Source of the DNA: Nocardioides sp.
Lineage (GTDB): Bacteria; Actinomycetota; Actinomycetes; Propionibacteriales; Nocardioidaceae
NCBI GenBank assembly: GCA_002729525.1
Contig: PBYI01000054.1
Location: 1 to 64,000, forward strand
DNA: 64,000 bases
Direction: 5' to 3'
Every line of letters starts with the position of its first letter. Within the stretch, counting starts at the first letter, position 1. A program made the position numbers and the translations under genes. The notes under the pieces are model-generated. The model searched no databases, was not told the origin of the DNA, and saw nothing but the letters and a program-made list of their open reading frames with translations. This document shows, piece by piece, positions 52,011 to 60,638 of the stretch.

Positions 52011-52793
52011 ATGACCGACGCGTCCCCGACCACCCGGACCACCCCGATCGACCAGCCCACCGCCGTCGTCACCGGCGCCAGCAGCGGCATCGGCGCGGCC
52101 ACCGCCCGGGCACTCGCGGCCGAGGGCTTCCACGTGCTGTGCGCCGCCCGCCGGGCCGACCGGGTCCAGGCACTGGCGGACGAGATCGGCGGCACCCCGG
52201 TGACCTGCGACATCACCGATGCCGACTCCGTCGCCGGGCTGGCCGCGATCGTCGGCGAGTCCCTCGACGTGCTCGTCAACAACGCCGGGGGCGCCTTCGG
52301 ATCGACGCCGGTCGCCGAGGCCGACACCGAGCAGTGGCGAGCGATGTACGACGTCAACGTCATCGGCACCATGCAGGTTGTCCGCGCGCTCCTGCCGGCG
52401 CTGCTGGCCGCCGACGCCGGGATCATCTGCAACGTCGGGTCCACCGCCGGTCGCGTCGCCTACGAGGGCGGCGCGGGCTACACCGCGGCCAAGCACGGCA
52501 CGAAGGTGCTCACCGAGACGCTGCGCCTGGAGCTGTGGGACAAGCCCGTCCGGGTCACCGAGATCGCCCCGGGCATGGTGCACACCGAGGAGTTCTCGCT
52601 GGTGCGGTTCGGCGGCGACCAGGCCAAGGCCGACGCCGTGTACGACGGCGTGCCCGACCCGCTGCTCGCCTCCGACGTCGCCGACGCGATCACCTGGGTC
52701 GTCACCCGGCCGGCGCACGTGAGCGTCGACGAGATGGTGATCCGCCCGCGCGCGCAGGCCGCCCAGCACAAGGTGTTCCGCGGGCAGTACTGA
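52011..52793 (+). CDS. Short-chain dehydrogenase/reductase
   Basis: A 260-residue classical SDR. Cofactor loop AVVTGASSGIGAATARALA, LDVLVNNAGGAFG, catalytic Ser in CNVGSTAGRVAYEG and the YxxxK motif in GYTAAKHGTKVL. CAARRADRV after strand 2 suggests NADP preference. The overall sequence is close to the YdfG-like serine/3-hydroxy acid dehydrogenases. ATG 52011 and ATG 52002 are both possible; GGGAGG lies close to the latter. It is divergent from the mshA operon. Confidence 0.93.
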   Translation: MTDASPTTRTTPIDQPTAVVTGASSGIGAATARALAAEGFHVLCAARRADRVQALADEIGGTPVTCDITDADSVAGLAAIVGESLDVLVNNAGGAFGSTPVAEADTEQWRAMYDVNVIGTMQVVRALLPALLAADAGIICNVGSTAGRVAYEGGAGYTAAKHGTKVLTETLRLELWDKPVRVTEIAPGMVHTEEFSLVRFGGDQAKADAVYDGVPDPLLASDVADAITWVVTRPAHVSVDEMVIRPRAQAAQHKVFRGQY

Positions 52794-52882
52794 CGCCCGC
52801 GGCCGGGGCGGCGCCGGCGACGTACGAATCTTCCGCGGACACCTCCACGCAGCGTGGTCACGTGCTGGCAGACTCAGGTCCC

Positions 52883-53572
52883 GTGCAGACCATCGGACTG
52901 ATCGGCGGGATGAGCTGGGAGAGCAGCGCGGTCTACTACCGCCTGCTCAACAACGGCGTGGAGCAGCGGCTCGGCGGGCTCTCGTCGGCCAGCACGGTGA
53001 TGGCGTCGGTCAACTTCGCCGAGGTCACCGCGCTGCAGGAGCAGGAGAAGTGGGACGAGGTCGCCGCGATCCTCGTCGCCGCGGCGCAGTCGGTCGAGGC
53101 CGCCGGCGCCGACTTCCTGCTGCTGTGCACCACGACCTTCCACATGGTCGCCGAGCAGGTCACCGACGCGATCTCGATCCCGGTGATCCACCTCGCCGAC
53201 GTCGTCGCGCAGGCCTGCGTCGCCCGCGGCCTCGACTCCGTCGGCCTGGTCGGCACGTCGTTCTCGATGTCGCGCGACTTCTTCGTCGACCGGCTCGCCT
53301 CGCACGGCCTGACCGTGCACGTGCCGGAGGAGAAGCAGCGCGGCGTGCTCGACCGGATCATCTACGACGAGCTCGTCCGCGGGCAGGTGCTCACCGCCTC
53401 GCGCCGTGAGGTCGTCCGGATGATCGACGGCCTCTGGGACGCCGGCGCCGGTGGCGTCATCCTCGGCTGCACCGAGCTGGAGCTGCTCGTGCGCCAGCCC
53501 GACGTCGAGCTGCCGGTCTTCCCGTGCACCTCGCTGCACGTCGAGGCCGCGCTCGACCGCGCGCTCGCCTGA
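52883..53572 (+). CDS. Aspartate/glutamate racemase family protein
   Basis: A 229-residue cofactor-independent racemase. It begins IGLIGGMSWESSAVYYRLLN. The first catalytic Cys is in DFLLLCTTTFHMVAEQV, where CNT is more usual and here a Thr replaces the Asn. The second Cys is in GVILGCTELELLV. Members (RacX, YgeA) racemise various amino acids, so substrate specificity is uncertain. CAGACT (52869-52874) lies 8 nt before GTG 52883, with no clear ribosome-binding site. Confidence 0.93.
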   Translation: MQTIGLIGGMSWESSAVYYRLLNNGVEQRLGGLSSASTVMASVNFAEVTALQEQEKWDEVAAILVAAAQSVEAAGADFLLLCTTTFHMVAEQVTDAISIPVIHLADVVAQACVARGLDSVGLVGTSFSMSRDFFVDRLASHGLTVHVPEEKQRGVLDRIIYDELVRGQVLTASRREVVRMIDGLWDAGAGGVILGCTELELLVRQPDVELPVFPCTSLHVEAALDRALA

Positions 53573-53654
53573 CCGCGAGGCGCCGTTCACCCGTAGGGAC
53601 CAGATCGCGCACTTCGGCTGACCCGGCGCACCCGAGCACCTAGCGTCACCCGGG

Positions 53655-55400
53655 ATGTCTCGGACCCTCCCCCTCCGCCCTGCCCGTTCCCGTCGTCGTA
53701 CGACGTCCGTCCCGCCGCTCCTCGCCGCGCTCCTCGCGCCGCTGCTGGTGCGGCTGCTCGCGGTGCCCTCGGGTGCCCCGACCGCGTCCGCGGCCGAGCC
53801 GGCCGCCCCGCCGACCCGCTCCTGGATGACGATGGTCCCCGAGCGGGGCACCTGGATCGGCTTCCAGGCGGCCACGCTCGTCGAGGACGACGACGTGCGC
53901 GACGTCGTGGTGGAGCGCGGGCCGCTCGACGAGGTCGAGATCCGTGCCGGCGGCAGCGACATCATCGTGGCGGCGCCGTACCCCGACGACCTCACCGTCG
54001 GCACCTACACCGACGCCCGGCGCTTCGGCGACCCCGACCATCCCCGGCTCGACGTCAGCAGCCCGGGGCGGGGGTGCAACTCCTCCGGCGGCAGCTTCAC
54101 GGTCCACGAGATCTCCGAGGACCTCTCCCGGCTGTGGCTCACCTACGACTTCCGGTGCGGCGGTGGCCGGCTGGCCGTCACCGGCGAGGTGCAGGTCGGG
54201 CTGCCCGCCGACCCCGCCGTCGGCGTCGCTCCCACCCGCGTCGAGTGGCCCGCCGAGCCGGTCGGCGAGCTCGGGCGCATCGTGCCGGTCACCGTGACCA
54301 ACCCGGGGTCGACGCCGCTGACGGTCCTCGACGTCGCGACGGACGGTGACGACTTCGACGTCGTGCAGACCAGCTGCGACGTCGTCGAGCCGGGCGAGTT
54401 CTGCCACGCCTGGGTGCAGTTCCACCCGGCGGCCGAGGGCGACCCCGACCTGCGCAGCGACACGCTCACCGTCCGCACCGACGCCGGTGACCGGACGGTG
54501 CCGGTCACCGGCGTGGTCGGCGAGCGGTTGCCCGTGCCCGCCGGTCGAGCGCGCTCGGGGAACGGGTCGGGCGACGGGCCGGTCCGCGAGCAGCGCGGCG
54601 CGGGTGCCAGGACGGCCGTGGCGCCGGAGGCGGCAGAGGCGCCGGACGAGGGCCTCACCGGGGTCGTCACGGCGCCGACCGGGCCGGACAACTTCGTCGC
54701 TGACGGCCGTCCCTACCGCTACGGTGCCGCCCAGCTGGAGCAGCGGCACGCCGCCGACCTCCACGCACAGGTGCGCTTCGACGGCAGCGGCGGGGACGGC
54801 GACTTCTCCGCCACCTTCTTCGCCGACGAGGACCACCTGCTCCTCCCGGGCACGGTGTTCCGCCCCGCCGGCGGAGTCGCCGAGATCGACGACGCGTGGT
54901 TCCGCATCGCTCAGGACCACCGGGGCTGCGGGACGAACGGCAACGGCGCGTTCGTGGTCGACCGGGCCGACTACTCGCGGTACGGGTACCTCCAGCGCCT
55001 GACTGTCCGCTTCAACTGGCGCTGCCGCGACGAGGCCGACGCGATGCTCGGCACGATCTACTGGCGCCACCGCGCGGCGGCGCGGTTCACCCCGACCCTC
55101 ACCCTGGACACCTCCGCCCGCCGGCCGCTCCTCGGGCGCCGCGTCGCCCTGAGCGGACGCCTCACCATCGACACCGACTGGTGGCCGATGGCGCAGGAGC
55201 TCACGCTCCAGGCGATCCGGACCCGCGAGGAGGGCTGGTTCGACGTCGGCACCGTGCAGGCGACCCGAGGCGGGCGCTACCGCGTGGTCAGGACTCCGCG
55301 GGTGGCGGCGTGGTACCGCGTGGTCCTGCCCGGGTGGTCGCTGGCGACCCGGGCGACCTCGCCGCCGGTGCGGGTCGCCCCACGCCCTCGCCCCCGCTAG
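53655..55400 (+). CDS. Large secreted protein with an internally repeated Cys-containing domain
   Basis: A 581-residue exported protein. The signal peptide spans about 20-48 (PPLLAALLAPLLVRLLAVPS). Two copies of a related domain are visible. One ends RGCNSSGGSFTVHEI and LTYDFRCGGGRLAVTGEV. The other, near residue 410, ends RGCGTNGNGAFVVD and LTVRFNWRCRDEADAMLG. Between them is an Ig-like segment (VPVTVTNPGSTPLTVLDVAT) of the choice-of-anchor D/ASPM type. The C-terminus is another beta domain. Function is unknown. TAGCGT at 53641 lies 8 nt before the ATG, fitting a leaderless mRNA. Confidence 0.85.
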   Translation: MSRTLPLRPARSRRRTTSVPPLLAALLAPLLVRLLAVPSGAPTASAAEPAAPPTRSWMTMVPERGTWIGFQAATLVEDDDVRDVVVERGPLDEVEIRAGGSDIIVAAPYPDDLTVGTYTDARRFGDPDHPRLDVSSPGRGCNSSGGSFTVHEISEDLSRLWLTYDFRCGGGRLAVTGEVQVGLPADPAVGVAPTRVEWPAEPVGELGRIVPVTVTNPGSTPLTVLDVATDGDDFDVVQTSCDVVEPGEFCHAWVQFHPAAEGDPDLRSDTLTVRTDAGDRTVPVTGVVGERLPVPAGRARSGNGSGDGPVREQRGAGARTAVAPEAAEAPDEGLTGVVTAPTGPDNFVADGRPYRYGAAQLEQRHAADLHAQVRFDGSGGDGDFSATFFADEDHLLLPGTVFRPAGGVAEIDDAWFRIAQDHRGCGTNGNGAFVVDRADYSRYGYLQRLTVRFNWRCRDEADAMLGTIYWRHRAAARFTPTLTLDTSARRPLLGRRVALSGRLTIDTDWWPMAQELTLQAIRTREEGWFDVGTVQATRGGRYRVVRTPRVAAWYRVVLPGWSLATRATSPPVRVAPRPRPR

Positions 55401-55406
55401 CGGCCC

Positions 55407-56732
55407 TCAGGCCGAGGTGCCCGGCCGCCCCCGCTCCAGCACCAGCGTCACCAGCCGGCGCAGGTCGCCGGTGAGCGCACCCTCGTGCAGCACGGCGTGC
55501 TGGTCGGGCGTGGCCACCTCGTAGACGAACCGGTCGGGCGCGGGCTTCCCGGGGGCGACGGCACGCAGGTCGCAGCGGCCGAGCAGGGTGCGCACCTCGC
55601 CGTCGGGGTCGTCGGCGTCCAGGTCGAGGGCGGCCTCGCTGACCAGGCCGGCGAAGCCGCCGGAGCGGCGTACCCGCACGGTCCCGCCGCCCGCGGCGGC
55701 GCTCACCGGCCCGGCCGGCACCGCACCGCCGTACGCCGGCACGACGCCGACCTCCTCCCAGGCGGCGTGGACGACGTCGGCGTGCGCCCCGGCGGCGGCC
55801 ACCGTGGCGGCGGCGAACCCGGCGAAGTCGGTCGTCGGGCCGACCGCGCGGCTGGTGAGCGCGGCGTACCAGACCCGGCCCGCGCCGTCCCACGACGTGC
55901 CGCCGATCGCCCGTGCGGCCAGCACGAACGCCCGGTTGGGGATGCCGGAGTTGACGTGCACCCCGCCGTTGTCGGCCGGGCCGGTGACGTAGTCGTCGAG
56001 GTGCGCCGGCTGGGGGTCACGGCCGAGCCGCGGATCGTCGTACGCCGTCCCGGGTGCGGCCATGTCGCGCAGCGCCCGCGCCTGCACGCTGGGCAGGAAG
56101 ATCCCCTCGCCGACCAGCCAGTCGGCCTCGGCGGCGGTCTGCGCGCGCAGCCGCTGCTTGAGGCAGGCCGCGAACACGTCGGAGAACGACTCGTTCAGGG
56201 CGCCGGGCTGGGCGTGGTACTCCAGCCCGGCGGAGTGCTCGGTGACGGCGTGCGCGAGCTCGTGCCCGAGCACGTCGACGGCCTTGGTGAACCGGTCGAA
56301 GACCTCGCCGTCGCCGTCGCCGAAGACCAGCTGCGCGCCGTCCCAGAAGGCGTTGGCGTAGTCGCGGCCGTAGTGGACGGTCACCACGACCGGGGCGCCG
56401 GCGTCGTCGTAGGAGTCGCGCTCGTAGACCTCGCCGAGCAGCGCCAGCGCTCCGGACACCCCGGCGCCGGCCTCGTTGACGGCCGGGTCCCCGGTCGCGG
56501 GGTCGCCCGCCCGTCGTACGACGACGCCCGGGAGGTCCTCGCCGTTTCCGGCCGTGTGCACGACCCAGGCCCGGTCCTCCTCGGCGACGACCGCGTCGGC
56601 GCCCCCCGCCGTACGACGTCCGCGCAGCAGGTCGTCGACCAGCAGCGTGCGACTCGCGGGGCTCCCGCCACCTGCTCCTGCGACGCGTTCGAGCAGGTAG
56701 GGAGGCACGAAGGTGCAGCGGACCCGAGTCAT
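55407..56732 (-). CDS. M4 (protealysin-like) metalloprotease fused to an emfourin-like inhibitor domain
   Basis: A 441-residue protein without a signal peptide. A short propeptide-like segment (1-100) precedes the thermolysin fold: VDVLGHELAHAVTEH gives H157, E158 and H161; GALNESFSDVFAA gives the third zinc ligand E181; GGVHVNSGIPN gives catalytic H259. After about 345 a separate domain begins TVRVRRSGGFAGLVSEAALD and continues DRFVYEVATPD and HEGALTGDLRRLV. This matches emfourin (M4in), the protealysin inhibitor usually made as a separate protein. Start ATG 56732 is chosen; the upstream residues are unlikely. Protealysin-like enzymes lack signal peptides in general. Confidence 0.9.
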   Translation of the reverse strand: MTRVRCTFVPPYLLERVAGAGGGSPASRTLLVDDLLRGRRTAGGADAVVAEEDRAWVVHTAGNGEDLPGVVVRRAGDPATGDPAVNEAGAGVSGALALLGEVYERDSYDDAGAPVVVTVHYGRDYANAFWDGAQLVFGDGDGEVFDRFTKAVDVLGHELAHAVTEHSAGLEYHAQPGALNESFSDVFAACLKQRLRAQTAAEADWLVGEGIFLPSVQARALRDMAAPGTAYDDPRLGRDPQPAHLDDYVTGPADNGGVHVNSGIPNRAFVLAARAIGGTSWDGAGRVWYAALTSRAVGPTTDFAGFAAATVAAAGAHADVVHAAWEEVGVVPAYGGAVPAGPVSAAAGGGTVRVRRSGGFAGLVSEAALDLDADDPDGEVRTLLGRCDLRAVAPGKPAPDRFVYEVATPDQHAVLHEGALTGDLRRLVTLVLERGRPGTSA

Positions 56733-56779
56733 GGGCCCAGTCAACACCCGTCACATGACGGACAGGTGACTCTGTGCCG

Positions 56780-58480
56780 TCAGGCGGTCGGCACCACCGG
56801 GTCGGAGGTCGCGGACGCCGAGCCGGCGCTGTTGCTCGCGATGACCGTGCAGGCCAGCGGCTCGCCCACGTCGGCCGCGACCACGTCGTACGTCGGGTCG
56901 TTGCCGACCGAGACCCCGTCGCGGGTCCACACGTAGGCGTAGCGCGGCGCCGGGGCACCGGACCAGGTGCCGGTGCTGCACAGCAGGGTGCGCCCGACCT
57001 TCGCGGTGCCGCTGATGGTCGGGGCGCTGGTGCTGACCGGGGCGCTCGGCGTGCCGACGAAGACCGCCGCGCTGGTGGCCGTCGCGCTGCCCGCACTGTT
57101 GGTCGTGGTGACCCGGCAGGCCAGCTCGCTCTGCTCGTCGGCGGCGACGAGCAGGTGCACCGAGCTCACCTCGCCACCGATGACGGTGCCGTCGCGCAGC
57201 CAGCGGAAGGTGTACGCCGAGGAGCCCTCGGGCCGCGGACCGGGCACGCAGGTGAGCCGGTCGGCGCCGACCTGGATGGTGGGCCGGGTGATCGACGGGG
57301 CGGTCTCCTCCTCGTCCGTGCCCTCCTCGTCGGTGCCGTCGGGGTCGGTCCCGTCCGGGTCGGTGCCGTTGCCGTTCCCGCCGGAGCGCACCGTCGGCAG
57401 GGTCAGCGTGCGGACCCAGTAGGTGTAGCCGCCGCCGGAGTCCCAGCGCTGCACGCGCTTGTTGCCGACCTCCCCGATGAACAGGTTGCGCGCGAACCCG
57501 CCCTTCGCGCCGGCGTACTGCGCCAGCGACGTCGGCCGGGCCAGGGCCCCGGCGCTGGAGCGGGCCCGGGCGGGGTGGCCGAGCACGCGGTAGCGGTTCC
57601 AGGACCGGACGGTGTTGTAGAGGTAGACCGCCTGGTTGCGCGCGTCGGTGACGGCGAGGTGACCCTCGCTGTCGACGGCGATGCCGGACGGCGCGGGACG
57701 GCCGCCCTTGCCGGGCTTGCCGATCCTGAGCACCTTCACGGCGCGGCGCTTGCCCAGGTTGCTGAGGCTGAAGACCTGGATCGTGCCCTTGTCGGGCAGG
57801 GCCACGAACAGCCGCGGCTTGACCTTCTTCACGCGCGGGGAGACCGCGAGCCCACGGGCCCGGGCGGGCAGCCGCACGGTCGCCACGTGGGCGCCGGAGG
57901 CGGCGCGGAGGACGTCGATCCGCGCGGTGCAGCGGCCGGCGAGGAAGACACGCGAGCCGAGGACGGTCAGCCCGCCGTACTTCAGGGCCGAGGCCTTGGC
58001 GTTGCGCGCACACGTGTCGGGGCTGGGCCGCTCGACGGTCTTGACCGTGCCGCCGCCGCGACCGAGCACCGCGACGACGTCGTCGCGCAGCACCCAGACC
58101 CGCTGGCGGGAGTCGACGGCGAGGCCGGACACCGGGCCGGACCCCGGGATCTTCCACGCCGCGAGCTTCGTGCCGCTGACCTTGAACCGCGCGATCGCGT
58201 CGCCGGAGCCGAAGCCGACGTACGTCGTGCCCTTCTTGTCGACCGCCACCGCGCTCGGCGCGACCTTGCCCTTCGTGCGGGCGCGCAGGGGCGCCCCGGA
58301 CGTCTCCGACGTCGTGGTGGCCCCGACCGTGGTCGTGGACGCTGTCTCACTGCCGACCGCCGGGATCTGTCCGACGAGCACGAGGCTCGCACCGGCCAGG
58401 ATCGCGGCAGCCCTCCCCCAGAAGCTGCGCACGACAGCAGCGTGCCGGAGCAGAGCCCACCGCGTCGGTCTTTTCGGCAC
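56780..58480 (-). CDS. Secreted beta-propeller protein with C-terminal Ig-like repeats
   Basis: A 566-residue protein. A signal or anchor helix (GRAAAILAGASLVLVGQIP) is followed by an NHL/YVTN-like propeller to about 365 (PSAVAVDKKGTTYVGFGSGD, SGIAVDSEGHLAVTDARNQA). A linker of repeated GTDPDGTDPDGTDEEGTDEE separates it from two bacterial Ig-like domains, each with a Cys pair and the NSAGSA(T/S)ATS ending. Such proteins bind surfaces or ligands. No enzyme motif is visible. The start GTG 58480 is uncertain. It is divergent from typA and downstream of no shared operon. Confidence 0.85.
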   Translation of the reverse strand: MPKRPTRWALLRHAAVVRSFWGRAAAILAGASLVLVGQIPAVGSETASTTTVGATTTSETSGAPLRARTKGKVAPSAVAVDKKGTTYVGFGSGDAIARFKVSGTKLAAWKIPGSGPVSGLAVDSRQRVWVLRDDVVAVLGRGGGTVKTVERPSPDTCARNAKASALKYGGLTVLGSRVFLAGRCTARIDVLRAASGAHVATVRLPARARGLAVSPRVKKVKPRLFVALPDKGTIQVFSLSNLGKRRAVKVLRIGKPGKGGRPAPSGIAVDSEGHLAVTDARNQAVYLYNTVRSWNRYRVLGHPARARSSAGALARPTSLAQYAGAKGGFARNLFIGEVGNKRVQRWDSGGGYTYWVRTLTLPTVRSGGNGNGTDPDGTDPDGTDEEGTDEEETAPSITRPTIQVGADRLTCVPGPRPEGSSAYTFRWLRDGTVIGGEVSSVHLLVAADEQSELACRVTTTNSAGSATATSAAVFVGTPSAPVSTSAPTISGTAKVGRTLLCSTGTWSGAPAPRYAYVWTRDGVSVGNDPTYDVVAADVGEPLACTVIASNSAGSASATSDPVVPTA

Positions 58481-58644
58481 AAAGGGCGCATATCCGAGCG
58501 CTCGGAGGGTAAAGACTGCGCCGATGCCGCCGTATCGGGCCTCCTCACTAGGATGGGTACGTCGTGCCAGGTGCCGCGCGCGACCCGGGAGCCCCGGGGT
58601 GCCGGCGCCGGCGAACCCTCTCTCGAAAGCGACTGAGTCCCGCC

Positions 58645-60555
58645 ATGTCCTCGTCTGTCCTCCGCACCGACCTGCGCAACGTCGCGATCGTCGCCCACGT
58701 CGACCACGGCAAGACCACCCTGGTCGACGCCATGCTCCGCCAGGCCGGCGCGTTCAGCGAGCACCAGGCCGAGAGCGTCGCCGAGCGCGTCATGGACTCC
58801 GGTGACCTCGAGCGCGAGAAGGGCATCACGATCCTCGCGAAGAACACCGCGGTCCGCTACACCGGTCCGAGCGCGACCGACTTCGACGCGCCCGACGGCA
58901 TGACCATCAACATCATCGACACCCCGGGCCACGCCGACTTCGGTGGCGAGGTCGAGCGCGGCCTGTCGATGGTCGACGGCATCGTGCTGCTGGTCGACGC
59001 CTCCGAGGGCCCGCTGCCGCAGACCCGCTTCGTGCTGCGCAAGGCACTCAACGCCGACATGCCGGTGATCCTGGTCGTCAACAAGACCGACCGGTCCGAC
59101 GCCCGCATCAGCGAGGTCGTCGACGAGACCTACGAGCTGTTCATGGACCTGCTCGACGACTCCCACTCCCAGGACGCCCTCGACTTCCCGGTCGTCTACG
59201 CCTCCGGCAAGGCCGGTGTGGCGTCGCTGGAGCAGCCCGAGGACGGCACGCTGCCGGCGGACTCCAAGGACCTCGAGCCCCTCTTCCGCACGATCCTCGA
59301 CACGATCCCGGCGCCGACGTACGACGAGGGCGCGCCGCTGCAGGCGCACGTCACCAACCTCGACTCCAGCCCGTTCCTCGGGCGCCTCGCGCTGCTGCGC
59401 ATCCACCAGGGCACCCTGAAGAAGGGCCAGACCGTGGCCTGGATGCAGCGCTCCGGCGAGGTCAAGAACGTCCGCATCACCGAGCTGCTCATCACCCAGG
59501 GCCTCGAGCGCCAGCCGGGCGAGACCGCCGGCCCCGGCGACATCGTCGCCATCGCGGGCATCCCCGACATCACGATCGGTGAGACCCTCGCCGACCCGGA
59601 GAACCCCGTCGCGCTGCCGCTCATCCACGTCGACGAGCCGGCGATCTCGATGACCATCGGCACCAACACCTCGCCGCTGGTCGGCAAGGTCAAGGGCTCG
59701 AAGGTCACCGCGCGCCTGGTGAAGGACCGCCTCGACTCCGAGCTCATCGGCAACGTCTCGCTGCGCGTGCTGCCGACCGACCGCCCCGACGCCTGGGAGG
59801 TCCAGGGCCGCGGTGAGCTGGCGCTGGCGATCCTGGTCGAGCAGATGCGCCGCGAGGGCTACGAGCTCACCGTCGGCAAGCCGCAGGTCGTCACCAAGGA
59901 GGTGAACGGCAAGGTCCACGAGCCGATGGAGCGCCTCACCATCGACGCCCCCGAGGAGTACCTCGGCTCCATCACCGAGCTGCTGGCCACCCGCAAGGGC
60001 CGCATGGAGCAGATGACCAACCACGGCACCGGCTGGGTGCGTATGGAGTTCATCGTCCCGGCGCGCGGCCTCATCGGCTTCCGCACCGAGTTCCTCACCG
60101 AGACCCGCGGCACCGGCATCGCCCACCACATCTCCGAGGGCTACGAGCCGTGGACCGGCGAGATCCGCTCGCGCAACAACGGCTCGCTGGTGGCCGACCG
60201 CAAGGGCGCCGCGACGGCGTACGCGATGACCTCGCTGCAGGAGCGCGGCGTGCTGTTCGTCGAGCCGACCACCGAGGTCTACGAGGGCATGATCGTCGGC
60301 GAGAACTCCCGCGCCGACGACATGGACGTCAACATCACCAAGGAGAAGCAGCAGACCAACATCCGGTCCGCCACCTCCGACAACTTCGAGAAGCTCGTCC
60401 CGCCGAAGAAGCTCAGCCTCGAGCAGTGCCTGGAGTTCTGCCGCGAGGACGAGTGCGTGGAGGTCACGCCGGACACCGCGCGCATCCGCAAGGTGATCCT
60501 CGACCAGAACGAGCGGGCGAAGATCGCGAGCCGAGCGCGTAAGGCGAGCAAGTAG
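58645..60555 (+). CDS. typA: Translational GTPase TypA/BipA
   Basis: A 636-residue ribosome-associated GTPase. G1 is VAIVAHVDHGKTTLVDAM, G2 lies in EREKGITILAKNTAV, G3 is IDTPGHADFGGEVERGL and G4 is VVNKTDRSDARI. EF-G-like domains follow, then the BipA-specific end with GIAHHISEGYEPWTGEIRSR and NITKEKQQTNIRSATSD. The protein assists ribosome assembly and stress translation. ATG 58645 is chosen as the conserved start. TAGGAT at 58549 is a possible -10. A strong hairpin terminator follows the gene. Confidence 0.97.
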   Translation: MSSSVLRTDLRNVAIVAHVDHGKTTLVDAMLRQAGAFSEHQAESVAERVMDSGDLEREKGITILAKNTAVRYTGPSATDFDAPDGMTINIIDTPGHADFGGEVERGLSMVDGIVLLVDASEGPLPQTRFVLRKALNADMPVILVVNKTDRSDARISEVVDETYELFMDLLDDSHSQDALDFPVVYASGKAGVASLEQPEDGTLPADSKDLEPLFRTILDTIPAPTYDEGAPLQAHVTNLDSSPFLGRLALLRIHQGTLKKGQTVAWMQRSGEVKNVRITELLITQGLERQPGETAGPGDIVAIAGIPDITIGETLADPENPVALPLIHVDEPAISMTIGTNTSPLVGKVKGSKVTARLVKDRLDSELIGNVSLRVLPTDRPDAWEVQGRGELALAILVEQMRREGYELTVGKPQVVTKEVNGKVHEPMERLTIDAPEEYLGSITELLATRKGRMEQMTNHGTGWVRMEFIVPARGLIGFRTEFLTETRGTGIAHHISEGYEPWTGEIRSRNNGSLVADRKGAATAYAMTSLQERGVLFVEPTTEVYEGMIVGENSRADDMDVNITKEKQQTNIRSATSDNFEKLVPPKKLSLEQCLEFCREDECVEVTPDTARIRKVILDQNERAKIASRARKASK

Positions 60556-60582
60556 GTCGTACGTCGCCCGACCCGCAGCAGT

Positions 60583-60615
60583 GAGGGCCCCGCACCGATC
60601 CGGTGCGGGGCCCTC
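60583..60615. terminator. Terminator between typA and manA
   Basis: A perfect 14-bp GC-rich stem with a 5-nt loop begins 28 bp beyond the typA stop and 24 bp from the manA stop. It serves both convergent genes. Confidence 0.85.
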
Positions 60616-60638
60616 GCGCGTGGGCATGGTCCCGGTCG

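Noticed and set aside
50367..52793. 808-codon plus-strand frame over mshA and its neighbour
   Set aside because: Only its last 260 codons are a real gene (the SDR); the rest is antisense to mshA.
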